DNA of 64,000 bases from Acinetobacter vivianii (GTDB taxonomy: Bacteria > Pseudomonadota > Gammaproteobacteria > Pseudomonadales > Moraxellaceae): positions 124,001-188,000 of the forward strand of contig NZ_BMDR01000003.1 of assembly GCF_014635885.1 (NCBI RefSeq). Reading direction: 5' to 3'. The notes below the pieces were generated by a model. That model saw nothing but the letters and a program-made list of their open reading frames with translations, ran no database searches and was not told the origin of the DNA. The first letter of the stretch is position 1, and every line of letters starts with the position of its first letter. Shown here one piece after another: positions 37,801 to 46,606 of this stretch. The position numbers and the translations under genes are program-made.

Positions 37801-39147
37801 TTAATTCAGACTGAGTCCACTGGTTGCCGCGAGTAAATCGATACGTGGAAAAATTAAGCCTGTTCGTGCATCCCTGACTGTTTTACCTGTTGCCTTTAAA
37901 CGGTTAATGCTCTGGTTAATGGTTTCTGATGGTCTTACATTATTTGCCCGCAATACAGCAATTGCGCCCGCGACATGAGGGGTGGCTTGTGATGTTCCTC
38001 CCATCCGATAACCACCTGCTGTAATCATCGCGCCCGGCGCAACAAGTGTGACCAGAGAGCCACCATTACTAAAGCAAGCAATTTGGTCAGCCTGAGTGGT
38101 TGCATCATTGCATACGGTTGCCTTGACAGCTCCTAGATTCGAATCATAAACTGCACCGACCCGTACTGCACCAGTCACGCATGCAGGCGAAGCAATACCA
38201 TCAGCATAGGCATCATTCCCCGCAGCAACCACAGGAACGACACCCGCATTCCGCGCTCTGGAAAAAGCGGTACTATAACTACTATTGCGGCATTCAGACG
38301 TATATTTACGTCCAGGAACACTTAAACTCAGGTTAACCGCTTTAATGTTATAAGTTCTTGCATTATTGACCGTCCAATTCAATCCAGCCAGAATATCACT
38401 GTCATAGGCAATATTCTGTTGCTGCCCATTGGTCACTACTGTTCGAAACGCATCAATACCAATGATCTTGGTTTGAGGTGCTACTTTTGCCACAATACCT
38501 GAAACATTACTGCCATGCCCATTATTGTCGAGCTGGTTATCATTGGGGGCGCTATCAAAACTATAAACAACCCGACAGCTTGAAGCAGGTGTATTAATCG
38601 TAGTACAGCCAAAGTCAGCATGTTTATAATTCACACCTGTATCAATCACTGCCACGCTGGTTCCCGCACCTGTAAAACCATTGTTTGCCGCTTGCGGCTG
38701 GTTAATTAAAGCTAAACTTTCAATCGTGGTGGTCGTATTTCTACGGTTGGGATACACCCCTTTTACCATAGGGTCATTTAAAATTTGGGCTAGAGTTTCA
38801 CGATTTTGAATCCGGTATAAACCCAAAGGCAAACCATTAAATTCTCGCAACGTCTGAAAACCTGCTGATCTAATCCATCTATTTTTAAATCTATTTTTAC
38901 TATCTGCAATAAAATCTCGCTGTGCTGGATCTGACAGCGTATTTTCAGTATTTAGATCATATTCAATAATTAAGTCATTCGATTCATTGCTCACCAATGC
39001 ATTAATATCAATTTTTCCTTGGGTAATTTTGTTGACAGCAGCAGCGCTGAATCGCTGTTTAAGCTGAGCCGAGTTGAGTGTTGCAGCAGAGGTTGTCGTT
39101 ATACAAAAAACAGATAAACCGATAAATATTAAAATTTTATTGTTCAC
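37801..39147 (-). CDS. Exported S8 (subtilisin-like) serine protease
   Basis: 448 residues. A signal peptide (1-21) is followed by a propeptide with an I9-like end (LPLGLYRIQNRETLAQILNDPMVKGVYPNR, about 106-135). The catalytic triad is complete: Asp169 (VAVIDTGV), His211 (NNGHGSNVSG) and Ser386 (GGTSQATPHVAGA); the oxyanion Asn is N311 (VVAAGND). Several Cys residues suggest disulphides. The protein ends soon after the catalytic domain, with no autotransporter or sorting domain. A 98-residue membrane-anchored protein is encoded 71 nt upstream on the same strand and is probably co-transcribed. Confidence 0.93.
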   Translation of the reverse strand: MNNKILIFIGLSVFCITTTSAATLNSAQLKQRFSAAAVNKITQGKIDINALVSNESNDLIIEYDLNTENTLSDPAQRDFIADSKNRFKNRWIRSAGFQTLREFNGLPLGLYRIQNRETLAQILNDPMVKGVYPNRRNTTTTIESLALINQPQAANNGFTGAGTSVAVIDTGVNYKHADFGCTTINTPASSCRVVYSFDSAPNDNQLDNNGHGSNVSGIVAKVAPQTKIIGIDAFRTVVTNGQQQNIAYDSDILAGLNWTVNNARTYNIKAVNLSLSVPGRKYTSECRNSSYSTAFSRARNAGVVPVVAAGNDAYADGIASPACVTGAVRVGAVYDSNLGAVKATVCNDATTQADQIACFSNGGSLVTLVAPGAMITAGGYRMGGTSQATPHVAGAIAVLRANNVRPSETINQSINRLKATGKTVRDARTGLIFPRIDLLAATSGLSLN

Positions 39148-39218
39148 TTTTCATCTCCATCATTCTCAAATTAAGAATGGTTTTATTGTCTGGTTTCTTA
39201 AAAAGAAACCCTGATGAT

Positions 39219-39515
39219 TTAAAGCTGTTTAATTTCGTTTGCAGGATCAGTCGCTGGATCAATCGGCTGTAGCGAAGGATCACTTTTCGTGTCATAAAAT
39301 TCTGGTTCTTGTTGAGAAGTATCCGATAGGTTGTCTAGCGTTGAATTGGTTGCTTGCTTGGTTTTTACCTCCACTTCTTGTATTTGGGTTGTTTCCGAAT
39401 GACTCGGACGCTCTTGATAAACCGTTGTATTCACCATTGACTTGGTTGGCTGTAGATACATCGCCACCATACCTAGTCCAATTAAAACCAGTAAAAATGC
39501 TGCCATCTTTTTCAT
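39219..39515 (-). CDS. Small membrane-anchored protein upstream of the subtilase
   Basis: 98 residues: one N-terminal transmembrane helix (about 4-21), then a polar, acidic, Pro/Thr-rich tail predicted to face the periplasm. No family recognised. Its position directly before the protease gene, on the same strand with a 71-nt gap, suggests a shared transcript and perhaps a role as tether, chaperone or regulator of the protease; this is inference. Confidence 0.6.
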   Translation of the reverse strand: MKKMAAFLLVLIGLGMVAMYLQPTKSMVNTTVYQERPSHSETTQIQEVEVKTKQATNSTLDNLSDTSQQEPEFYDTKSDPSLQPIDPATDPANEIKQL

Positions 39516-40077
39516 TCTGTTCTCCAGCGCCTCATACTCGCCAAGATTTGGATTTTACTTCTTCTATTTAATACAATTATTCTTTAGAAACTGACTGCCA
39601 CTCCCTTTTTAGTCTTCAAATAAAAACAACAGATGCCCTCCATCAACAGATGAAGGATAAAAAATAAAGCTCCTTAAAGATAAAAATTATTATGCCGACG
39701 AAGCATATTCAGACATGAATGAGTCGTGCTTCTTCTCATTTTTTAATCTTTTTTATATTATTTAGATATCCTTAATTTGTATATTTATTATTCTAAACTA
39801 TAGAATAAATTTAAAATAACTGTTCATAACGTGCTAAATTCTTATTTTAAAAATTAAATAAACACCAATATTTACAATTATTTAAATTCATATAAAAACT
39901 ATATTTTTCATGTTTTTATTCCCGTAATCAATCTTCACAATTTCTATCTAAAGTGTGTTTGACCTGTAATCTGGTTGTAATTTTTGATGAAAATCACACA
40001 TTTCTACTTTTTAGCTCGCTATGATGCAATGGCGTTAATGAAGTACCACTTTACGGTACATCGCTAAGGAAATCGCA
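39516..40077. other. Long AT-rich divergent spacer
   Basis: 562 nt without a credible ORF. It carries the promoters of the small membrane protein gene and of the LEA-like gene. A GTACC/GGTAC hairpin (40043-40059) sits in the leader just before the LEA-like gene's ribosome site, and TATGAT at 40020-40025 is a possible -10. No -35 at proper spacing was found. Confidence 0.5.
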
Positions 40078-40692
40078 ATGAAAAAAATGATCAAAACAGC
40101 TATCGTGACAACAAGTATCCTCGCTTCTGCTTCTGTTTTTGCACAGAGCGCTGAGGTGAACGCGAATGGCTCAGCTCAAGTCAATGTTCAATCTGGTGGC
40201 TTGCTTAAGGGTGTGACTGGCGCAGTAAAAAATACTGCTCAAGGTGTAGGTCACGTGGCACAAGGCGTAGGTCATACTGCACATAATGTAGGACATGCCG
40301 CTGTAAATACAGGCGTAACAGCAACTCAAAAAACTGTTGGAACAGCGACCCATATCGGTTCACATGTCGTGAACAAAACTGGTGAAGCAGTTAAAAATAC
40401 AAAAGATTATGCGGTAGACAAAGCCGTTGATGGTAAAGAGTTTGCAGCCGATACCACTGCAAATGTCAAAAAACGTATTGAAGACAAAAAAGCATCTAAC
40501 CAACCTAAATCGTTAAATTTAGGTGCGCAAACCAATGCACAAGCGCAAGTGAATGGTAAAACCTCTGGTGTGAATGCCCAAACTGGCTTGAATGCAGATA
40601 AGAAAGGCCTTCAAACAGGTGCAAATGTCGGTGTTAAAGTTCTAGGCGTGAATGCCAATGTAAATACCAACGCAAAAATTGGTGCAAACTAA
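40078..40692 (+). CDS. Exported LEA-like repeat protein
   Basis: 204 residues. The signal peptide (1-22) ends SASVFA. Residues about 40-80 repeat a [AQ]xxVGHxA unit of about 8 residues (VGHVAQ, VGHTAHN, VGHAAVN). Residues 100-135 have LEA-group-3-like text (GEAVKNTKDYAVDKAVDGKEFAADTTANVKKRIEDKKA). The C-terminus is Asn/Gln/Gly-rich with alternating beta-like repeats (NAQTGLNADKKGLQTGANVG). AAGGA lies 9 nt before the ATG, and a very strong terminator follows, so expression may be high. A role in desiccation/osmotic protection or envelope structure is inferred. Confidence 0.75.
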   Translation: MKKMIKTAIVTTSILASASVFAQSAEVNANGSAQVNVQSGGLLKGVTGAVKNTAQGVGHVAQGVGHTAHNVGHAAVNTGVTATQKTVGTATHIGSHVVNKTGEAVKNTKDYAVDKAVDGKEFAADTTANVKKRIEDKKASNQPKSLNLGAQTNAQAQVNGKTSGVNAQTGLNADKKGLQTGANVGVKVLGVNANVNTNAKIGAN

Positions 40693-40709
40693 TCCTTTAA
40701 GTCCGTTCT

Positions 40710-40746
40710 AAAAAAAAGCCCTTTGCAATGCAAAGGGCTTTTTTAT
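40710..40746. terminator. Terminator after the LEA-like repeat gene
   Basis: An AAAAAAGCCCTTTGC / GCAAAGGGCTTTTTT stem with a 3-nt loop, flanked by A and T runs. It serves both converging genes. Confidence 0.93.
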
Positions 40747-40755
40747 GGAAAAGAT

Positions 40756-42030
40756 CTAGTTACATAGCTGTAGCTTGGTCTGCTCATCCACATTATTTTC
40801 AACAAAATGACTGAATCCCTGTTCATCACAGCTTAATGTCAGTTGCTTATAGCTGATGCTACAAAACTCTGCATAGCGTTTAAACACCAGTGGTGACTGG
40901 TCTAAAGCCAAGGCTTCACCGACTTTTACCAGCTTGTGAATACCACGGTCATTCATGGTCAATAAATAATTTTCATTATTCAGTTCAAGTTCCACCAATG
41001 CATTGGCTGTGACTTTTAACGGAACAAGATAGTTCAGATTGGCTGCAAGCGTATCTGGACGATAACTCTCTAGCTTTAAGCTCACCAGATTAAAGACCAG
41101 ACAGGTCTCCTGAGCCGTCATGACGGTTGGCTTTGAGCTACCTGCCTGTTGCACGAAATGCGGCTGAATCCCGAGCTTATGCAGGTTCTGTTCTGTGCCC
41201 TGCTTAAGATTAAATAATTGCTGAACCAGCTTTTGCTTCATGATCGCATCAAAATAGCGTTCATCCAGTTCAAACTCATTATTTTCTAAAATCTTTAATA
41301 AGGCATGATGATGTCTTGCCAACAAGGCATCCAGCACATGACGATAATAGAATTTACTTTGCTTTTTAACTTCCCGAACACGCTTGTAGAAATAAGTAAT
41401 TTCAAAAGGTTTTTCGACAAAATCATTGAGCAATTGCGAACTTGCCAGAACCGAAAGTGCCTCATGGCCAGTAAATGGCAAATGAATGACATGCATATTC
41501 GGTAATAAAGGCTGAATCTTTAAGAAATGCTCTTTATCTTCGGCAAAGTAAGGATCATAAACAATAATGTATTCACGTGATGCATCCACTTCATCGGCCT
41601 GAATCTGCATGTCTTGATGAATACTTGCATCAAAAAACTCTGCATAACGGCGATCTTGAACGACATCTGGATCAATTGAATATTGTGGGACAAAAGCCAC
41701 CACTTTTTGCATATTCAACAGGTTGGAATATTTAATCGCAGCATAGCCACCCATTGACCCGCCATAGCCCACAATTTCTTTGAATTGCTGCAAAATTGGC
41801 AAAATCTGTTGCTGCATCTGAAGCATGCTGCTTTTAGGAAACCATGATTTTTGTTTTGGCATAATGCCAAGGACATTGTATTGATATTTTATTAATGATT
41901 TTTCAGCATTAATGGACATTCCTTTGGCGCGACTAATTAAATCGCCGAACGAAACCACTAAAGTGTTACTTGAACCTTTTAGAAAAATAACGCGAATATG
42001 TTCGTCTTCAAATACGATTTGCTTATCCAT
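40756..42030 (-). CDS. Alpha/beta-hydrolase-like protein, hypothetical
   Basis: About 424 residues from the ATG at 42030; a longer frame begins with TTG at 42093, and the start is uncertain because neither has a good ribosome site. The nucleophile elbow GYGGSMGGYAA (Ser near residue 92 of the short form) and a later His in PFTGHEALS fit an alpha/beta hydrolase. The C-terminal ~200 residues form a second region, beta-rich, with no recognised motif. No signal peptide. Substrate unknown; similar modules occur in polysaccharide-related proteins, but no such genes are nearby. Confidence 0.72.
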   Translation of the reverse strand: MDKQIVFEDEHIRVIFLKGSSNTLVVSFGDLISRAKGMSINAEKSLIKYQYNVLGIMPKQKSWFPKSSMLQMQQQILPILQQFKEIVGYGGSMGGYAAIKYSNLLNMQKVVAFVPQYSIDPDVVQDRRYAEFFDASIHQDMQIQADEVDASREYIIVYDPYFAEDKEHFLKIQPLLPNMHVIHLPFTGHEALSVLASSQLLNDFVEKPFEITYFYKRVREVKKQSKFYYRHVLDALLARHHHALLKILENNEFELDERYFDAIMKQKLVQQLFNLKQGTEQNLHKLGIQPHFVQQAGSSKPTVMTAQETCLVFNLVSLKLESYRPDTLAANLNYLVPLKVTANALVELELNNENYLLTMNDRGIHKLVKVGEALALDQSPLVFKRYAEFCSISYKQLTLSCDEQGFSHFVENNVDEQTKLQLCN

Positions 42031-42151
42031 GCTCACACTGAAAAATTGATCCAAGGTCTGTAGCAAAAAGTCACCAAATGGTGGCTTTGCCAAACCATAA
42101 TTGCGGAGTATCTTATTTTATAGAGATAAGACAGATTAAAAAGCGCAAAAG

Positions 42152-42931
42152 ATGACACAATCCTTACACCCAGCCGCTCAAAAAGGCTTTAGTTTAGGTG
42201 CCGAACTGTACCAGCAAGTTCGTCCCAGTTACCCGCAAGATATTGCCATTTGGCTGCAAGATCGCCTCCAAATAGGTGAAAATTCCACTGTTATCGACCT
42301 TGGTTCGGGGACTGGCAAATTCTTACCCTACCTGTTACAGAGCAAGGCAAAAGTGATTGCAGTTGAGCCTGTCGCTGAAATGTTACAACAGCTTCAGCAC
42401 AACCATCCACAGGTGAAATGTATTCAGGCTTCCAGTGATCAATTGCCGCTGGCAGATGCTTCAATTGATGCCATTTTGTGTGCCCAGTCATTCCACTGGT
42501 TTGCGAATATTGAAACATTAACTGAAATGCATCGGGTACTGGCCCCATCGGGCCATCTAGGGCTGATCTGGAATCAACGCGACACAACGGTTGATTGGGT
42601 CAAAGCTCTGGCAGATGAAATTGCACCTTTAGAAGGTGATACGCCACGTTATCACAGTGAGTTATGGAAACAGGTGTTTGAGCATCAGCAAATGTTTAAC
42701 TTTGTTGAACTGCAGACCTTTCAGCAAAAACATCATGGCACGGTTGAGCAAGTGGTGAGTAAGCGTCTGTTGTCGACCAGCTTTATTGCCGCCATGCCTG
42801 TCGCAGAACAACAACAGTTAAAAGCAAAGTTCGAACAAATTGTATTTGATTTTACAGGCTTAACTGCGCAAGATCAGATTGATTTCCCCTATACCACTTT
42901 TGCTTATCATTTCCAGAAAGCTGCAAACTAA
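42152..42931 (+). CDS. Class I SAM-dependent methyltransferase
   Basis: 259 residues. Motif I is VIDLGSGTGKF (about 47-57), followed by VIAVEPVAEML, DAILCAQSFHWF and VLAPSGHLGLIWNQRD, the pattern of UbiE/trans-aconitate-type methyltransferases. The substrate is not known. The lipoprotein gene starts 19 nt downstream, so the two may be co-transcribed. Confidence 0.87.
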   Translation: MTQSLHPAAQKGFSLGAELYQQVRPSYPQDIAIWLQDRLQIGENSTVIDLGSGTGKFLPYLLQSKAKVIAVEPVAEMLQQLQHNHPQVKCIQASSDQLPLADASIDAILCAQSFHWFANIETLTEMHRVLAPSGHLGLIWNQRDTTVDWVKALADEIAPLEGDTPRYHSELWKQVFEHQQMFNFVELQTFQQKHHGTVEQVVSKRLLSTSFIAAMPVAEQQQLKAKFEQIVFDFTGLTAQDQIDFPYTTFAYHFQKAAN

Positions 42932-42950
42932 ATATTTATCGAGTTGATCC

Positions 42951-43511
42951 ATGCCTAGTATTAAAACCACATTTGCCCTGACATGTATGCTCAGTTCAGC
43001 CCTGCTCTTGAGCGCATGTAATAAAGATAAACAACCGACTGCTCAACAAGAGCAGCAAAGCAATTCAGCCAATGATGCGATTGGTCAATTAAACCAGACA
43101 CCAATCAAACAGTTCCCTGCGACCGCAGATGATGGTCACGATATTGCAATACTGGATGACTATGACCGTCGTTTTACCGACATGAGCGATAGCATGGAAA
43201 TGGAATTGGCGAAGATGAAAGAAGCCAATACATTAACGCCAGAATTTGAACAACAACGCCAGAAGGACAATGTCAAATCTGCCCTGTCTATGTTGAAAGA
43301 TCTGGAACTAAAAACCGAGCAAGGCCGTTACATTCAAGGCTTGCTTTATGATTATTGGGAACAGCAGGCTAAAGTTTTAGAACAGGCCAATACTTCAACA
43401 GCGGATAGCAAGCAGCAAGTCAATCAGCTCAATGAATATCTACATGCACAAAGCCAGTTACATCACTGGAGAAGCACACAGACTGCTGAAACCAAAGCAC
43501 AGGAAGAATAA
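42951..43511 (+). CDS. Hypothetical lipoprotein
   Basis: 186 residues. Lipobox LLSAC at about residue 19-23. The mature part begins with a Gln/Asn-rich linker and continues as charged, Met-rich helices (MSDSMEMELAKMKEAN, SALSMLKDLELKTEQGRYIQGLLYDYWEQQ). No family recognised. Probably the second gene of a pair with the methyltransferase; a terminator follows. Confidence 0.75.
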   Translation: MPSIKTTFALTCMLSSALLLSACNKDKQPTAQQEQQSNSANDAIGQLNQTPIKQFPATADDGHDIAILDDYDRRFTDMSDSMEMELAKMKEANTLTPEFEQQRQKDNVKSALSMLKDLELKTEQGRYIQGLLYDYWEQQAKVLEQANTSTADSKQQVNQLNEYLHAQSQLHHWRSTQTAETKAQEE

Positions 43512-43520
43512 TTTACATGC

Positions 43521-43556
43521 ATAAAAAAAGAGGGATTTCGCACCCTCTTTTTTTAA
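43521..43556. terminator. Bidirectional terminator
   Basis: AAAAAAAGAGGG / CCCTCTTTTTTT stem with an 8-nt loop between converging genes. Confidence 0.92.
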
Positions 43557-43569
43557 ATACCGCATCAAG

Positions 43570-44133
43570 TTAAATATTCTGTTTCTCAATCCACTGAATT
43601 GAACTGACACGGAACAGTTCACACGCACCATCGCCAACACCACCTGGGGTAAGCGATGATTTCCACACCAGATCTTTGTCACGAATTTCGACCAATTCAC
43701 CTTTTAACTGCACCAGATCACCACGCTTCACTTGTTTAATCTGTTTGGCAATTTCTGGATTGGCAGGAATAATGTGCATATTCGATACCATTTTGATGGC
43801 CTGATCGGGTGGAACAGGTAATGTTTTCATTTTCCAGTTCAGGTAGCGGTCATACTGTTGAACATCAATCGTCCGCGCAATCTGAGGGTCAGCAAAAAGT
43901 CCTAAACTGACTGCATAATCAATCGGAGAAAATTTGGCTTGCTCATCGTCATGATAGACTTTTGAGCCGAGAATACGGAAGTTCCCATCAAAAGGCTTCA
44001 GTACCGAAATCGATTGATATTTCACAACGGGCGCTAAACCATTGGCAATATTGTATTCTTCCCCACTGGTCGATGCATGTGTCTGCCCAATTGCAACAAC
44101 CATGCATAAACTCATCAACAGACGTTTTTTCAT
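43570..44133 (-). CDS. Conserved periplasmic protein of unknown function
   Basis: 187 residues with a signal peptide (1-20). The core pattern FSPIDYAVSLGLFADP...MHIIPANPEIAKQIKQVKRGDLVQLKGELVEIRD...WKSSLTPGGVGDGACELFRVSSIQW recurs in uncharacterised proteins of many proteobacteria (memory of the family; it has no name I can give). The conserved His, Gly and Cys and the beta-rich end suggest a small OB-like barrel, but this is a guess. GAGGA precedes the ATG. Single gene. Confidence 0.75.
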   Translation of the reverse strand: MKKRLLMSLCMVVAIGQTHASTSGEEYNIANGLAPVVKYQSISVLKPFDGNFRILGSKVYHDDEQAKFSPIDYAVSLGLFADPQIARTIDVQQYDRYLNWKMKTLPVPPDQAIKMVSNMHIIPANPEIAKQIKQVKRGDLVQLKGELVEIRDKDLVWKSSLTPGGVGDGACELFRVSSIQWIEKQNI

Positions 44134-44299
44134 GGCTCAATCATCCTCAAATAACGAAAAACTTAGAAAAGCACTTCTCTTCATAGTATGCTTAGATGGT
44201 GAAAAAAAGTGCTTTTTTTAGTAACAATCAAACTCACTTTAGTCATATTTTTGTGGTGCAGTCACCCTATTTTTATTTTGAATCAACGAATGGATTTCC

Positions 44300-44935
44300 A
44301 TGATTTACCAATTTTACCAGCGTCATATATTTCCTCACTTACTTAATCAGGTCATGCAAACTGCGAGTCTGATGGATCGACGTCGTGAATTATTGTTACC
44401 GATTGAAGGAGACATACTCGAAATTGGTTTTGGTACAGGTCTGAATATTCCTTTCTATGGCAATGTCGATACGCTCTATGCCTTGGAGCCCAATCCAGAT
44501 ATTTATCTGCTTGCGGTTGAACGGGTTCAACATGCGCCGTTCTTTATCAAACATGTGCAATCTAGCGCAGAGAAACTCCCCTTTGCAGATGCATCTCTGG
44601 ATCATGTGGTCTCAACCTGGACTTTGTGTAGTATTGCGCAGCTCGATCAGGCACTTGCAGAAATCTATCGTGTGCTTAAACCGACGGGAACCTTCCATCT
44701 GGTTGAGCATGTCAAACATCTAGACTCTGCGAAAATACAGTCCTTGCAGACTTTACTCACCCCTATCCAGAAACGTATTGCAGATGGTTGCCACCTCAAT
44801 CGCGATATTGAACGACATCTATTACAAGCCAAATTTAAATTTATAGAAAAACAATATTTTGATGCGGAAGGCATCCCTGCAATTGCACAGAAGATGTTAT
44901 TGGCGCGAGTACAGAAATTAGAAATTCCGCTTTAG
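44300..44935 (+). CDS. Class I SAM-dependent methyltransferase (UbiE/PmtA-like)
   Basis: 211 residues. Motif I ILEIGFGTGLNIPFY (about 39-53), then YALEPNPD, LPFADASLDHVVSTWTLCSI and VLKPTGTFHLVEHVKH follow the layout of small phospholipid or quinone methyltransferases. The substrate cannot be told. The stop overlaps the stop of the converging endonuclease-like gene by 3-4 nt. Confidence 0.85.
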   Translation: MIYQFYQRHIFPHLLNQVMQTASLMDRRRELLLPIEGDILEIGFGTGLNIPFYGNVDTLYALEPNPDIYLLAVERVQHAPFFIKHVQSSAEKLPFADASLDHVVSTWTLCSIAQLDQALAEIYRVLKPTGTFHLVEHVKHLDSAKIQSLQTLLTPIQKRIADGCHLNRDIERHLLQAKFKFIEKQYFDAEGIPAIAQKMLLARVQKLEIPL

Positions 44936-45399
44936 TCTTCAAAATCGATTCTAAGGGTTTCAAAACGAATCCGCCCTTCACGTACCGCTTGAGCAATGGC
45001 CTGCTGTCCCTTGCTTAAGCGTGCACCGCCACTTTTAATATCCAGCAGAATAACTTCGATATCTTCGGCAGTGCCATCACCATCCCGGAAATCGGTATAA
45101 CCATCAAACACCACATAATCGACTGGATCACCGAGGAATTTGGCATCACTTGGCAAATACTGGAACTCGGGCAAGATCGGCGCAAATTGTTCCGCCATTT
45201 TTCCTTTTAAGACCGCACGACTGGTATTGACACTTCGCTTCTGCGCATCCAGCAAAGCCTGTTTATGTTCTAGCTCCAGCTCGGCAATATATTTTTCATA
45301 CTCTGCCTGCACACGACCGTTGCGGGTACTCGACAGAATAATGGTGGTGATCACAACCCCTATACAACCACCAATCAACATTGCAAGCCAAACCGACAT
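44932..45399 (-). CDS. Membrane-anchored Holliday-junction-resolvase-like endonuclease (PF10107-like)
   Basis: About 155 residues from the ATG at 45399, chosen over 45441 because AAGGA lies 8 nt upstream. An N-terminal transmembrane helix (about 4-24) leads into a charged coiled region and then the domain FLGDPVDYVVFDGY...EVILLDIKSGGARLSKGQQAIAQAVREGRIRFETLRID, with a D...(E)VxxxDxK pattern like PD-(D/E)xK nucleases. The family is annotated as related to archaeal Holliday-junction resolvases; activity is unproven. Divergent from a ParA-like gene, 130 nt apart. Confidence 0.82.
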   Translation of the reverse strand: MSVWLAMLIGGCIGVVITTIILSSTRNGRVQAEYEKYIAELELEHKQALLDAQKRSVNTSRAVLKGKMAEQFAPILPEFQYLPSDAKFLGDPVDYVVFDGYTDFRDGDGTAEDIEVILLDIKSGGARLSKGQQAIAQAVREGRIRFETLRIDFED

Positions 45400-45529
45400 A
45401 ACACATTCCTTTTTCTGAATGCAGCTATTTAACTGCAACATTAAACTTTTGTCATGTGTAACACACTCGACGCAAAAAGATGCTAAGGTATAGTTGAATA
45501 CGAGAGCCTAGTTAAATAAATCTAATTTC

Positions 45530-46174
45530 ATGAAGACAATATTAATCGCAAATCAAAAAGGTGGCTGTGGTAAGACCATGACAGCGATCACGCTCGCTGC
45601 TGCATTATCACAAAAAGGCTATAAGGTCGCGTTGGCCGATGCCGATAATCAGAAATCATCTTTGCAATGGTTAAAGCAGCGTCCAGATACCGTGACAGGC
45701 ATTCAAAGTCTGGATTGGCGACATGAAAAATCAATTGGTGAAGCACCAAAAAATCTGGATTATTTAATTATTGATGCGCCCGGCGCCCTGTCAGGTGAGC
45801 ATGCAGAACAACTGGTCAGTGAAGCACATGCAATCGTGACACCGCTGCAACCTTCGTTCTTTGATATTGATAGTACTCGTCGTTTCCTTAAACATTTACA
45901 AGACATTAAGCGTATTCGTAAAGGTAAGGTACAAATCCTGCTGATTGCCAATCGGGTTAAACCGAACAGTTCCAGCTCTAAAGACATTCAAGACTTCTTT
46001 AACAAGATTGAACAGGAACCTGTGGCATGGATTTCAGAACGTACTGCCTATGGCAGCTTAGCCATGCAAGGCCTGAGTATTTTTGATAAAACCCAGAAAA
46101 ACTTTGTCAGTATCCAAAGCCAGTGGCAACCCGTGTTAAACCAGTTAGTCGATGATCCAAGCGAATGGTTCTAA
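45530..46174 (+). CDS. Orphan ParA/MinD-family ATPase
   Basis: 214 residues. Deviant Walker A QKGGCGKTMT (about 9-18), the second ParA motif LADADNQKSSLQWL and the Walker B LIIDAPGAL are intact. No parB or partition site is seen, so this is an orphan ParA of the kind that positions proteins or complexes in the cell. Conserved context in Acinetobacter is suspected. The cargo is unknown. It is divergent from the membrane-anchored nuclease-like gene. Confidence 0.88.
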   Translation: MKTILIANQKGGCGKTMTAITLAAALSQKGYKVALADADNQKSSLQWLKQRPDTVTGIQSLDWRHEKSIGEAPKNLDYLIIDAPGALSGEHAEQLVSEAHAIVTPLQPSFFDIDSTRRFLKHLQDIKRIRKGKVQILLIANRVKPNSSSSKDIQDFFNKIEQEPVAWISERTAYGSLAMQGLSIFDKTQKNFVSIQSQWQPVLNQLVDDPSEWF

Positions 46175-46255
46175 AATGACTTGTTCCATCCTGACTGGAT
46201 GGAACAAGTAAAAAACTTGGTTCTCAATCTTCATCTATTCAGAGTAAATTGATTT

Positions 46256-46606
46256 TTATTTGGGTGTGATGAAAGGGGCTGGATTAGGGCTAGGCTCATC
46301 TTTTTCAGCACTTTCATCTTTCAAGTTATGCTTCATTTCATCGCGATCTAGGTTTTCAACCGCTTTACGAATATTTTCATTACCGTGACTACCTTCAGGG
46401 TTTTGAGAAGCAACACTCTGATCTAAGGTCTGTTGTAATTGATCCGTATCTGTCAGCCCTTCAACCTCTTGATAACTGACTTTATCGTTACTCAATAGCT
46501 TCGCGACCTTGTCATTGGGCTGGGAAGCCTCATTAGGATTCACTTCTGCTTGATTATGCGGATCTGCTTTTTCAGGTGATTGATTCTGATTATTTGAATA
46601 AGCCAT
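46256..46606 (-). CDS. Small hydrophilic disordered protein
   Basis: 116 residues with no hydrophobic core: rich in Asn, Gln, Asp, Glu, Lys and Pro, with no Cys, Trp or Phe except near the end. It has a strong AAGGAG ribosome site 8 nt before the ATG. Composition fits hydrophilin-type, intrinsically disordered stress proteins, some of which protect Acinetobacter from drying. The family cannot be proven by eye. Cytosolic. Confidence 0.65.
   Translation of the reverse strand: MAYSNNQNQSPEKADPHNQAEVNPNEASQPNDKVAKLLSNDKVSYQEVEGLTDTDQLQQTLDQSVASQNPEGSHGNENIRKAVENLDRDEMKHNLKDESAEKDEPSPNPAPFITPK

Noticed and set aside
45530-46174. Plasmid partition locus
   Set aside because: There is a ParA-like gene but no parB, no iterons and no plasmid replication gene; the surroundings are chromosomal.
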